Assembly: GCF_000143415.4 (NCBI RefSeq)
Contig: NW_003314265.1
Span: 1,384,446 to 1,448,445, forward strand
Direction of reading: 5' to 3'
DNA from: Selaginella moellendorffii
Taxonomy: Eukaryota; Streptophyta; Lycopodiopsida; Selaginellales; Selaginellaceae
Length of the DNA stretch: 64,000 nucleotides
The notes below the pieces were generated by a model that saw only the letters and a program-made list of their open reading frames with translations, was not told where the DNA came from and ran no database searches. The number at the start of each line of letters is the position of its first letter. The stretch's first letter is position 1. Positions 48,590 to 60,720 of the stretch are shown in pieces. Both the position numbers and the translations under genes were made by a program.

Positions 48590-51500
48590 ATGTTAAAGTT
48601 CAAGAAAAATCCTGGAGGGAAGATCAAAGAGAAAGTGGTGTTCAAGTTCCAATTTCATGTTACACGGGTATGATCTCTCTCGTTAATTCGCTTTACATCC
48701 TCGGTCCTTCCTTGTGTAACAGGTTCCACCGGCTGGATGGGAGAAGCTTAAAGTGTCTCTTATACCACAGGACACTGGAAAACGCAGCAATAAAACCACC
48801 AAGGCTGCCGTCGAGTATGGATGCTGCCGCTGGCCCGATCCTCTCGTGGAGACCACGAGACTTATACAAGACGCCCAGTCTGGGAAGTATGACTCTAAGC
48901 TCTACAAAATCGTTGTTGGTGTGGTAAGGATTATGAGCTCTTCCTTTATTGTGTTGATATGTTCTTCATCACAGCGAACAAAAATTCTCGGAGATGTTAC
49001 CATTAACTTGGCTGATTTCGCAAATGGTCCATCGAATTCACTAGCCGTGCCTCTCCAAAATTGTCGAGGAAATACGCTCCTTCACGTATGCTCGATTTAT
49101 ACTGTTTTGTTTCTGATTTGACACTAGCTTGGTTCTTTATGTTGCAGGTAAAAATCAACTCTTTAACGTCCTTGAGGTGATAATACAAATTTTAGCGAGG
49201 TTAGCCATAAGAGTTTCGTTTTTATCTTTGCAGGAAATCGCGAGAGCTTAGTGTTCAAGATGAGCAATCCTCTGATTCTGAAGTCGATGCTGACAATATT
49301 TCTGTGGCGTCATCCACTAGCCAAGCGCTTAGTGGTCCTGTTCAGAAGTCGGTTTCTTCACCAAGAGTGAGTTCTTTCTTGAACACACTTAAAGGATGTG
49401 AAACCTCTCTTTTTTTTGCACAGGATAATGGGTCGTCGCTGCGTGACACCGATCTTGAACCATTTACACCTAGAGAATTCAACGGTAGCGTCAAAGAGTT
49501 TTTTGGCGACCCTCCTTCTCCAGCTAGCTCTGTAGGAGGCTATGAGAGAAGAAGGCGCAGGTTCAGTCAGGGGTCATTTCCAACAATCTCTTTGGAGCCC
49601 CAGCTTGGTAGAACAGGTAGTGGCTCGGGCATGAGAAATATTGAGTCGCTTAGCAATATGGACAGTGACACTCCCAGGAGCATTATGAGCGTGAGGTCGT
49701 CATCTTTTCGAAGTAAATCGCCGATTGAAGCCGAGGCACCAGCTCCAGATAAATCGATTCAGGAGCTGCGCATGGAAGCCGTAACATGGCAAAGACGTGC
49801 CCGAAATCTGAGTAGGGAAGTCCAGAAGCTGAAGCAGGAGAATGGTGGCGGACCAAAGCAGTTACTGGCAGATAAGCTTAAACTAGAGCTGCAAACTGCA
49901 AAGCAGGAGCACGAAGCTAATGAGCAGAGACTGCGCAAGGAGGCCGAAGAATTAGCAAGGTCCATAAGCGATTTGAAGATGGAGCTGTCCTACGAGAAAG
50001 AAGCAAGCCTGAACGCGAGCATGCAATTGAGAAAAGCTCAGGAGTCCAACATGCAGCTCGTACTGGCGATACAAGACATGGAGGAGTCTCTAGAGGAGCA
50101 GCGAAAAGAAATGGAAGAGCTTTCTTCACTCAATCACAACCTTGAAGCTTCTGTACATGCTGCCAAGACTCGAGAAGAGAATCGGGAAAGTCAGTGGTCT
50201 GAGAAGCTTGTAGCTAAAGAAAACACGATCAAAGGCCTGCAAGCTAAGCTTGAGGACTTGCGGAAAAGTCGGTCTGAGATTAAGCGGGAGCTGGCCACTG
50301 ACGACGAGGTGAGCCAGAGTACCGAAGAAATGGCTAAAGAGTTGAAGGAGTTGACGGACGAAAATATGGAGCTGATATTCAAGCTGAACAAGGCAACTAA
50401 AGAGTTCGACAAGCAAAATGACGATGACCGTCAGGAAGTGGAGAGGCTCAAGGCTTTAGTAGACGAGCTCGAGAAGAAGCTGGCAGCAACTGAAGAGTTC
50501 CATCAGGTTCAGCACTCCAGCAATGAAAAGCTTATGGTCCGCCTTCAGACTTTAATCCAGGGCTTGAAAAGTGCTAACGCAGACTTGGAAAACCAGCTGA
50601 GAAGCTCGGATGCCGATATTCAGAGCTTAAACAACCAGTTGGAGCGTGCAAAGTCTGAGCTGACTCTTGCCGGACAAGAGCAGAAAAGACTAACGAGGCT
50701 GGTGGAGGATGCAAACACAGTTAAAGCTCAACTGGAATCTGAAGTTTCAGCTTTGGTGTTTCGAGCACAGAAGCATGACAAGGAAATGTCGGACTTGTTG
50801 CACGACTTCAACTCTAAGCTGCTGCAAGTAACGGATTTAGAGGCCAGGATTTTACAGCTCGAGATGCTAAACAATGGCTTGGAGATGAAGATGCAGGACT
50901 CCCAAGAGCTGGACAAGTCACGCATTCTAGATTTGGAGTTACAGGTGTCAACCCTTGCGAGCAGTTTAGAAGCAGCGGATGCGCACAGGAAGGAATTAGA
51001 AGAGAAAGTAGTGGACTTGGAAGCGGAAAATGATGGATGGAACCGCAGCTTTGAGGAATCTACTAGGAAAGAGGCTGAGAAGCTTTCAAGTCAGCTGGAC
51101 AGTGCAAAGATGGAGTTCGACAGGCATGTTGCGGAGTTGGAGGATGATTTAGAAAAAGCGAGACAGGATTTAGAAGCGCAATTGAGCAGATCGAAGAAAG
51201 AAAACGTCGAAGTCAATGAAACGGTCACGAGAAAGGATGCAGAGGTTCAGTTTCTTGTATCAGAGCTTGAAGCGTTGAAACTACAACTTAGTGCGGAGCA
51301 GGGCCGAGGTCGGGAAATCGAAAAACAGAAAGCTGTACTTGCTGCTACAATGAACGAGTATAAGTCGAAATGGATAGCGTCGGATACGCTCTGTGAGACG
51401 CATTCTCGTGCCCGAAGGGACCTTGAAGCGCAGGTGGAAAGATTAAAAGCTGAACTTTCCAAGGCCTCTACGTCCAGTCATTCTTTGCGGTGCCGCATCA

Positions 51501-54500
51501 GAGAACTTGAGGAAAGTCTATCAGAGTTGACGGCAGAACATCTCAAGACAACACAAAACATGGAGGAAGAAAGTAAATTGGTTGCAAAGAAGATTTCATC
51601 TTTAGAGGCCGAGAGGGAATCATTGAAGTTAGAGCTTGAAGTTAGTCAAACAGAGAAGGCTGTATTGGAGCGTGAGGCAGTGCATATTGCAGAGGAGAAG
51701 ACGGCTCTTGAGACTACAAAGAATTGCCTGGAGCTTACTTGCAGTGAGCTCAATATGAAGGTTGAGAAGCTGGAAGAAGATCGTGAGGCTCACAGACTAG
51801 CAGAGGAAAAACTGGAGCTACAAGTAAAGGATTTGACTGATACGTTTAGAAGTCTTGAAAATACTTTGGGAGTGCGGGAGAGCTCCATCAAGGAGCTGGA
51901 GGGGACTTTAAAAGTCACGGAGAGCAATCATGACGAGGCTGTCAAAAAGCTTGCAAGAGATGTTGCTGGACTAGAGGAAGACAACGTGAAGCACGTCAAA
52001 GAAATATCTATGCTACAAGAACATTTGTCCACGCTGACAAGCGAGCTAAAACGCTGTGAGCTAGATGCTGAAAGCAGAGATGCGCGAAGCAGAGGAGAAA
52101 TGCTAGAGCTTGAAGAGAAAGTGGTATTGCTAGAGAACGAGCGTGAGGCTCTTAAGCAGGATGGACGCAACTTGCACATGCATATCGGGGTTCTCAAGGG
52201 TGACATAGCGATGCGGGTTGGCACCCAAGGTTTGCTGGAAAGACGAGCCAAGGAGCTAGAAGATCAGATATGTAGCACGGTGGAAATTTTAAAGGAGTGC
52301 CAACGTGAGAAAGCTGCTGCTGAAGATCACAACAGAGAACTCGAAGCTGCAGTAGAAAAATGGGAACGTACTGGGCAGGAGCTAGAGGGAACAATCGCAA
52401 AACTGGAAGGAGAGAGGGATGCTCAAGGTCTGGCACTGAAGGACCTCGAACTGCAAGTCAAGAGCCTTAAAAGCACAGTCAGCTCCCTCGAAAATTCTGG
52501 ACATGTACGTGAGAACCGTGTCAGAGAACTTGAAGACACCTTATCGATCACTGAGCAGTCCGAAAAGAGGTTGACGGAGAAATTAGAAGAGGACCATGTT
52601 AAGCATGCTGAAGAAGTTTCAAGTTTGCAAGAAAATGTGCGCGCTCTGGCGAGGGAGCTGGAAAGCTGCAAGTGCTATGCAGAAGAGACACAATTGCTAA
52701 ACAGCCAAGAGAAGTCGAGGCTTGAAGAAAAGGTGCTACAGGTTGAGAACGAGCGTGATGATCTCCAGCAGGATGCACGGAACTTGGAAACACAGGTGGA
52801 AGCTCTCAAGAACGACATCATAGTGCATCTTGGTACTCAGGAACTTCTACAGCATAGCCTACAAGGAAAGCTAGAGGAACTTCTCGGCTTGGAGTCCAAG
52901 GTGTTGGTTCTAGAGTCCGATTGCAACCTACTCAAGAACGACCGGGACGGCCTGGAAATGCAGGTGGCAGATTTCAAGCACCAGGCCTTAGACAGTGCAG
53001 TGTTGAACGGTGTGCTACAAGATCAGGTGACCGAGCTGACTGCCACCCTCAGCAGTATAGGCCGAGAAAGAGACGCTCTAATGGAGTCGTGGAATGCGGA
53101 GAAAAACAAAGCAATCCACGCCGAGCAACGGCTGGAAACGTTTGTTCAGGACAGAGAAAAGCTAGAATGGCTTTTGCAGCAAACGGAAACCATTGCCCGA
53201 CAGATGTCACAGGTCGAAGCAGGCGGACTGTCTCTAGAGGCAACGCTGGAGGAAGCACGCCAGAAGAATAGCCAACTCGATCACAATATAGAGAAGCAAG
53301 AGATCGAGGCAAAAGATATTGGATGCAAAGTTGAGCAGTCTGTCGCAACTCTCTTCAAACTTGCCAGTCAGATGGAAAACGAGATGGAAGATATGAGGGT
53401 TGCCAACAGGGACTGCGCTTCGAAGCTGGGCAAGTGTGAGCAAGAAGTTCTGGCTTTGAAGGTCGAAAACGATGCGTACAAACCGGAAATAGTGGATTTG
53501 AAGACCACTCTATTAAATCTTAAGCAGGACAAGTTGGCTTTAGAAGCGAGGATACAAGATTTGGAGGCTGAAAAGCTGAGGCTGCAATGCCAGGTTCAAG
53601 TTCAACACCTCCAAGGGCACACCGAGAGTGAGAAATTGGATTTTATTTCGGCAAGGCTACAAGCTCTTCGATCTAATCTGGACAAAGTAAGCGAGAGAAA
53701 CGTGCTTCAGAAAATCGAAGAGCTGAAGCGGGAGTACAAACAAGAGGAAGCTGACGTTCATGACAAGTTAATTTTGTTGGAGGTGAGAAGTTACATTTCA
53801 TCAAGGAATCTAACATCTCAAGTCTTGACACTCTCCAGGTTCAACTTTCTTGTAAAATGAATGAGATTGAAGCACTGAAACAAGAGCACCAAGAAAAAGA
53901 GGCTACACTTCAAACTAAAGTCGACTATCTGGAAACGACCATGGGACGACAAATGGACGCTGGTCTTGAGCAATTCCAAGTTGAGGTATGACTTTTGGTG
54001 TGCAATGCAACACAAGATTGAAATTACAACTTTGTAGGTGGCAAGGCTTCAAACGCAGCTAGCGCTCTGTGCTCAGCGTGAACGTGACTTGGTGTCAAAG
54101 TTAAGCATGCAGGAGATATCTGAGAAAGAAGTTTGCCGGTTACAACAGGTTGGAGAGCTTCAAGGTTTATCGAGTTATTGACTTGGATGTGTTGTGTTGG
54201 ATGCAAGGCAGGTGAATGAACAGCTTGAGATCACCGTGATGAAATTGAGAGCTGTGTCTGAATGTGGCAATCTTCTTGATAGAGTCCTAACACTGGAAAC
54301 AGAATTGGCTGAGGCCTTAGAAACAAGCAGAATCTATAAGTCCCAGCTCCAAAAGTAAGCTATATGGAATTCTTCTCTTCAGAAGCTAATTGTGTTGTTT
54401 ATTTGTAGTTCAATCGCTTCATCAGACAACGTACAGCAAACTGATGTTAGCATCGAGAGAATATTGTCAGATTTGAAGATGTACATGCGGAGATCATCAG

Positions 54501-54652
54501 AATTGCAGATGGAACTAAAAGACATGCAAGATAGATATACTCAAATGAGCCTGAAGTTTGCTGAGGTTGTGGCTGAGAAAGAGCAGCTTAGTTTTGCTTT
54601 GAAAAATTTACAAACGTCATCGGAAATACTTAGAAAAACACCATCTTTTTGA
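48590..54652 (+). CDS. Giant NT-C2 domain coiled-coil protein (myosin-like)
   Basis: About 1851 residues in ten exons: 48590-48667, 48723-48923, 48975-49085, 49148-49176, 49234-49366, 49424-53782, 53839-53985, 54038-54148, 54212-54354 and 54409-54652. The N-terminal about 150 residues are an EEIG1/EHBP1-type NT-C2 domain: FKKNPGGKIKEKVVFKFQFH, WEKLKVSLIPQDTGKRS, GCCRWPDPLVETTRLIQD and TKILGDVTINLADFANGPSN. A Ser-rich linker follows, then about 1500 residues of heptad-patterned Glu/Lys/Leu coiled coil (KELTDENMELIFKLNKATKE and similar). Plant members are annotated as myosin heavy chain-like but have no motor; NT-C2 domains bind membranes or small GTPases, so a tether or scaffold role is likely. 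The intron 49367-49423 (GTGAGT to GCACAG, 57 bp) is in frame and open, so it could be mistaken for coding. Exon 6 is 4.36 kb, unusual in this intron-dense setting. Confidence 0.88.
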
Positions 54653-57600
54653 ACTTGTTTTAAACATTTATTACATTTCTCACTGATTATTTTTGCCATA
54701 ATAAATACTAGCTTTACATACAAATTATAAAATTTAGTTCAGTGCTAAACATTTTTTAAAGATTTTTTGGTTTGCTTAAGCAAAGTAGCAAATAAATATA
54801 CCTAGAATATACTTGGAAATTCTAAGATATTTAATGGTTGCTATTCATTTAGATCAATTTTATGTTTATAATATATGTTTATAATTTATAAACCTTTGTA
54901 AACACTTCCTAATATATCCTAGTTTATTCTACCATCTAATAGTTGATATTCAATAAGATTAATCTTGTGTTTATAAATTATAAACATTTTTATAATTATA
55001 AACTTCTATTTGATTAAATGGATTAATAAATACAAATAACCTACCAAGTAAACCAAGCATTGTTACATGCAACATGTAGCAAATTATTTCAAAAGTTTGC
55101 ATTACAAACAATTCTAACAATAGTTTTGACTTTCCTCTTAATTGATTTTAGATTCCAAAAGAAAATTATTATGTTAATTACATTTTATCTAGACCTATAA
55201 AACTAAAATATTATTTAAGATACACCTATATCAAAGGTTTGCAAAATTCTTCCTTTTAAACTTTTTACATTTACATAATGCATATATTATCTTCCTTAAA
55301 CTTTTTAAATGACTATTATATAATTATATTATGTGTATACAGCTATATAAAACTTCTAATGATAATTATAACTATATCAATTATACTTTCATATGTGGTG
55401 TTATGACTTTGAAAATAAATCTTTTATAAAATTTAATGTTTCTACTATTATCCTTAAGTTATTGAAAATATAAAAGAATTCATCAATCACTTCCTTTCAG
55501 TTTTTTGATAATTTATTATATAAATTAAAATTAATTATTAATTAGATAGTTATAAATATATAGAATACAAAAATGTGAAAATATCATTAACCAAAAAAAA
55601 CTCACTTTTATATAAAAGCAAATATGATATCTATGAAAATCCCAATATACTAATAATATTATATAGCATCATACCTTTATATGAACCATTTTAGCTGCTG
55701 CACATACATAATTTATGGAGGATGAACCTGTTAAATATTATGTCAAACCTTATAACTTTACTCAAACTGGTGTGAAAATATTCATCAAATATTAATCCCC
55801 AGACTTAGCATCGGCAGCTTGAGAAAATAAAAAATGTAAACTCAACTATGTTAGCAATATTAGATTATGATTATATAAGAATTTCTTTGGTGAAGCACCA
55901 ATAGAAATTTGCATCCTTATAATATATGTATAGAAGAGAAATAGTAAATAACCATTCTAATCCTACTACTAAAATTTTATATACTTCATGATCACATTCT
56001 TTTAGAGGTCCTATTTCATCAAACCATCTATTAATAGATAATAAGTACTTGCAAAAGTGTAGTATATCCTTAACCAAGCAATCAAAACATAAAATACCTC
56101 AACTATAAACACATGATTATTATCTAAGAGGACCTGCTTTAGATAAAAATATCGAAAAACCACTTAATTAAGGAGGAAAAATCTAATAGTAGTGACAAAC
56201 ACAATAGTACTGCTTTTACCAAACTAATTAATTAGTCAAAAGTAATAATAATGTACTCATTCCCAACACTTTATCATGGAAAAGGCCTTATCAAATCAAA
56301 TTCCATTAACTTAAACTAATGAGAAATTGCAATCGACTCTAATCATTCATTTGCAGCATAAGGCACCAAACACAATTATGCATATATTAGATGACATCAG
56401 GATATATTTTCAGCTAAAGAGAAAAACTTGTTTAGCTTTTCACACATAATGATGTCCCATATATTCACTTTGAATAAAAGAGTTATGGTAAACATGAAAA
56501 AATTGTGAAATAAAAATTGAAGGCACCACTAGCTATAAATGGCCATCAATATTAGTCCCCATAAAGTACAGAAGGTCATCCTTAAGACGATATGGAGAAT
56601 GTAAATGCTAAAATAGTAAATTATCAGTTAGTGATGTAAGATTCTCAAACTCATTAAAATTTTTTTGGATCCATAACTCAATCTTTTGAGCTTCACAAAC
56701 TTTGGTAAATCCAACTCTACATCTTGTGAATACTAAATATCAAATAGAACAACTACCAATGGTATGAAATTCTTATTTAGATTATTCACTAATACTAAAA
56801 CAATAGGTTTGTAATTTCTTCTACTTCATAATAAAGTGACTACAACATAATTACCCTTTAATAATATTTGAGAATAATGCTAGTATGCATGAAACTTCTC
56901 AAAACCCTAAACTACTGCTATGCACTTTTTCTTTATTCTGGAGTAGTTCACTTTTATTAGTTGTAATGTACAGCTAATATTTGCAATAGGATGATACTAA
57001 CTAAGCATGTTTATGCTCTTTTGTATCAATATACCTTAAAGACCAATATCAAAAACATTCATGTGCAAGATGAAAGGTTGAGTATAACTAGGATATGCCA
57101 AAATTGGAAAAGTTATTAACACTTCTTTGAGATCCCACTCATATTTTAAGCTTGACAAACCTCGTTCAATAAAGGTAAATCTAGTTCCACACTTCATAGA
57201 CACTAAACATCAAGCACAACAACTACCAATAGCATGAAATTCTCGTCTAAAAAATCCATTAATGTATAAATAATAGGTTTTTCAGGAATAGGAGAAGAAA
57301 GTAAGAAGATGAGCTTAAGAAAGAGTGTTAGCATTATCCATAGAACTCTTTGAGCAATAAACAACCTCAAAGTTATATATTTAAAATTTTAAAACTTACA
57401 AAATAGTACAACCAACTAACTTCAATAATGAAGTGATCATAAGAAAATCATAATAACATAATGTCCAAGAATTATACAAGTATGTATAAAGCTTCTTGAT
57501 ACCCTAAAGTGCTACTATATACTCCTTTGTTATAGAGTAATTCACCTCTACTAATTACAAATATACAATTGAATGGGATAACACTACTCAATGCTCTCTT

Positions 57601-58870
57601 ATATTAACATACCTCTGAGACTAATATCAAAAGCATTCATGCAGAAGATGAAAGCTAAAGTATAGTTAAGATATACCAAAATTGGAGGAGTCATCAACAC
57701 TTCTTTGATATCCACAAATGCCTATTCGCAATCTTTATAAAGGATAAAAAGTAATGTTAACAATTTCAAAATTGTTTGTAAAGGTGCAATACAATTAGAA
57801 AGATCATCAATAAAAGACAATACCCAAGATTAATCATATTATTGGGCCTAAACACTCATTTTAACCATTTTAGCTTCAAACCAACTTCCCATAACTAATT
57901 TAACACTTTATAGACATTATAAATGTGCTCCTTCCATATCCTTTTTGAGTGAATCAAAACATTCGATAAAATTGATGGTTATTTTTGGTATATTGCAAAG
58001 AACCTTATACATCATTTATTTAAAAGTCACTAGAGCATTATTCAAATTGAACAACATCACCAAGAACTCATATAAACTAAATGGTGTACCAAAAACAATT
58101 TTGGGAATATCCCTTTTGGCTATCAACATTTGTCAATACCCATAAGTAAAATTTAGCTTCATGAACTAATAACTTCTCTATAAACATCTAGAAGATTGGT
58201 AATATGAGGAAGAAAGTATATACTAGTTATAATGTATAATTGATATATGTAATGGGATGATGCTGACTAAGTATATTTATGCTCTTTTGCATCAACACAC
58301 CTTTAAAACCAATATCATAAGCATCCACATATAAAATAAAAGGTATATTTAAGATAAATATATAGTTTAATGGATAATAATTGATGCAAAATTAAACACT
58401 CATGTTATAAGATAAGGTTTACATAACCAAGGACTCCAAGATTTTTAGATAACCCTTATCTAACATCTCCTCAACATTTATACATAAGATCTTGATCTCC
58501 TTTGGTGACTAATGCTAAATAGAAACCTTAATTAAATAAACATCTCTAGTTGGAATAGAATGATACATTGTAATCTTGGTTCTAAATGACAAGTTAAAGT
58601 TGAAAATATCAACACAGTCCTTTTTAAGCTAGTTGATAGCCTCAATACAAAACGACTTGAGAGATTTATAGAGAGGGAATAAAAGAGTAAAAAGGAAAAA
58701 TAATAAAAATTAATAAAGAAATAAAATTGATAAAAGAAAAGGTAAAAATAAAATGCTAAAATGGAATAAAAGTGAGAGAAATGGAAGAGATATAAGAGAG
58801 TATAAGATAAATAAGAAAAGCCTTAAAATCACACTTAATATGATTATACTGCAACCAATCCATATCAAGG
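54653..58870 (-). mobile_element. Ancient, rearranged Ty3/gypsy retrotransposon
   Basis: A 4.2-kb, very AT-rich tract with many stops. On the minus strand, short stretches still match gypsy polymerase. Reverse transcriptase fragments appear near 58400-58500 (VEEMLDKGYLK) and 57960-58140 (FSLYEFLVMLFNLNNALVTF). RNase H fragments appear near 57595-57731 (FVDIKEVLMTPPILVYL) and 56860-57130 (KVNYSRIKKKCIAVV). An integrase-type fragment appears near 56230-56315 (MEFDLIRPFP, VGNEYIII). The RNase H core is present three times (about 56990-57090, 57580-57660 and 58245-58335), so the element is rearranged. Composition suggests long exposure to C-to-T change. The lower-coordinate third (54,700-56,000) has no identifiable domain. 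Confidence 0.75.
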
Positions 58871-59527
58871 TGTAAGGAATCAACTCCCCAAGGTGTCATA
58901 GGTTAAAAGATCCCTGAAATCATGATAAAGAGTTTATCAAATGAGATTGAGTTCGAGATCAAGTCTAAGATTGATTTTAAGACTAAGTTTAAGACCAAAT
59001 CCAAGATCTGAGATTGTGTCCCAGACTAGATCCAAGATTGATTCCGAGATCGAGTTCAAGGTTAAATCTGAGATCGAGCTTAAGATTGAGTCCAAGACCA
59101 AATTCAAGTACTAATATAAATTGTGGGGTGAAAGCCTAAAGTGATCATCTCCTAGGGAGGGGGGCTATAGAGGGTTCCAAAAATATAATAGGGATAGTGA
59201 GGTCAAAGAATCAGTCTTGAAAGAACTCTTTAGTGGTGCTTCTAAGCCAACTTGACGTTGGGACTAGGGGTTAAGGGCCTTGGGTGGAATAAGCACAAAC
59301 TCATGGGTGGTGCTAAAGAGGCCACCCAAGGAAGTGCTTGAAAGCATCTCCCACTCTTGAAAGGGAAATTAATTGTAGTGCTTCTGGCTCATGTGGAATG
59401 GTGCCCCACTTGAGTACCATGCCACTCATTAATCCTTGATCTTTCCTAGAGGATTGGGCCCTTTATTTGGGATGGAAGTAAAGGAGTAAAGATACCCATA
59501 CTAGGCCGTTAAGTTATAGTGTTTCCC
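58871..59527 (+). mobile_element. Old LTR, interrupted by a younger element
   Basis: Starts TGTAAGGAATCAACTCCCC and aligns along its length with the LTR starting at 59528 (TGTAAGGAACCAACTCGCC), including its degraded version of the 12-bp repeat array (about 58940-59110). It stops at GTGTTTCCC, which corresponds to an internal point of the younger LTR near 60285. The alignment is thus cut where the younger element begins, as expected if the younger copy inserted into this LTR. Divergence is mostly C/T and G/A. Confidence 0.8.
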
Positions 59528-60661
59528 TGTAAGGAACCAACTCGCCGAGGTGTCGTAGGCTAAAGGAGCCCCGAAAGCATGACCAAAATGATAAAGAGTT
59601 CATCGGATGGGACCAAGTCTAAGATCGAGTCCAAGACCGACTCTAAGACCGAGTTCGAGATAGAGTCTGGAATTGAGTCCGAGACCGACTCGGAGACTGA
59701 GTTCGAGACCGAGTTCGAGACGGAGTTCGAGACGGAGTCCGAGGTCGAGTCCGAGGTCGGGTCCGTGATCGGGTCCGAGATCGGGTCCGAGATCGAGTCC
59801 GAGACCGAATCCGAAGTCAGATCCAAGATTGAGTCCGAGATCGAGCCAGAGACTAAGTCCGAGTACTAATACGGGTCAAGGGGTGAAAGCCCAAAGTGTG
59901 TGTCTCCCAGGGGGGGGTGGCTGCAAGGGGTTCCAAAAGTATAGTAGCGATAGTGAGGTCCAGGAATCAGTTTTGAAGGAACTCTCCAGTGGGGCTTCCA
60001 AACTGACATGAGGTTGAGGTTGGGACTGGGACCGAGGGGCCTTGGGTGGGAGTGAGCATGGCCTTGGTTGGTGCCGGAGGGAACATCCAAGGAAGTGCTC
60101 AAGAGCAGCTCCCACTCTCGAAAGGGAAACCGACTGCGGTGCTCCTGGCTCATGTGGAGTGGTGCCCCACTTGAGTACCATGCGGCTCATTGGTCCTCAC
60201 CCTTCCTAGGGGCTTGGACCTTCCCTTCGGGATGGAAGTGGGGGGGTAGAGGTACCCATACCGGGCCGTTAGGCCACGGTGTTTCGCCCCGGCATCCCGA
60301 AGCAAGTGTTGCACTCGAGACTTGGGATTTAGAGGGTCCCATGATCAAGTCTTGTGGTACCAAGGGAAGTTAGGAACCTGGAAGCTTGGTGTGCTTGGTT
60401 GCTTGTGCTTGTGGGGAGTGTAGCCGAACCTTAAGTCTAGTCTAACCCGGGGAGGGGGATTGGGAGAGATTTGGGAATCCGTGGATGGATGGCTAACACT
60501 ATGTTGCTCGTGCAGTGAGTAGCTGAAACCAAGTAGGACCAAGTAGGAGTTGGTACCATAGGTGGGAACCTTGGTAAGGGAACTTAGCAAAAGCCAAGGC
60601 AGTGTTGGATGGATAGACGAGGTAAGCTGGCAAATTGGAAAGGAAAAATTTGTGGCTTACA
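59528..60661 (+). repeat. 5' LTR of the Ty3/gypsy element
   Basis: 1134 bp bounded by the inverted ends TGTAAG (59528) and CTTACA (ending 60661), starting TG and ending CA as LTRs do, four bases before the primer-binding site. It contains the 12-bp minisatellite at 59611-59870 and several G-rich tracts. The older LTR at 58871 is homologous over its first three quarters. Confidence 0.82.
59611..59870. repeat. 12-bp minisatellite inside the LTR
   Basis: About 21 imperfect units of GAGTCCGAGAYC and relatives in tandem, with two-fold 6-bp substructure (GAGTCC / GAGAYC). On the plus strand it reads as an open Glu/Ser/Thr-rich frame, on the minus strand as a Ser/Asp-rich one. Both are consequences of the repeat rather than genes. 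A decayed version is in the older LTR. Confidence 0.92.
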
Positions 60662-60664
60662 ATT

Positions 60665-60677
60665 TGGTATCGGAGCC
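60665..60677 (+). other. Primer-binding site, initiator tRNA-Met type
   Basis: TGGTATCGGAGCC lies four bases after the LTR end. It matches the plant gypsy/copia consensus complementary to the 3' end of initiator tRNA-Met (TGGTATCAGAGC) with one difference. It fixes the LTR boundary and the element's orientation. Confidence 0.88.
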
Positions 60678-60720
60678 TTTTCCTCAGTTCTAGTGAAGGA
60701 TAGAGGCGGATTGCTGGGAG

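Noticed and set aside
59560-59869. Long open frames on both strands rich in Ser/Asp or Glu/Thr
   Set aside because: They are generated by the 12-bp repeat array inside the LTR, not by protein-coding constraint.
59611-59870. Possible CRISPR-like array
   Set aside because: Units are contiguous 12-mers without spacers and lie in a eukaryotic LTR.
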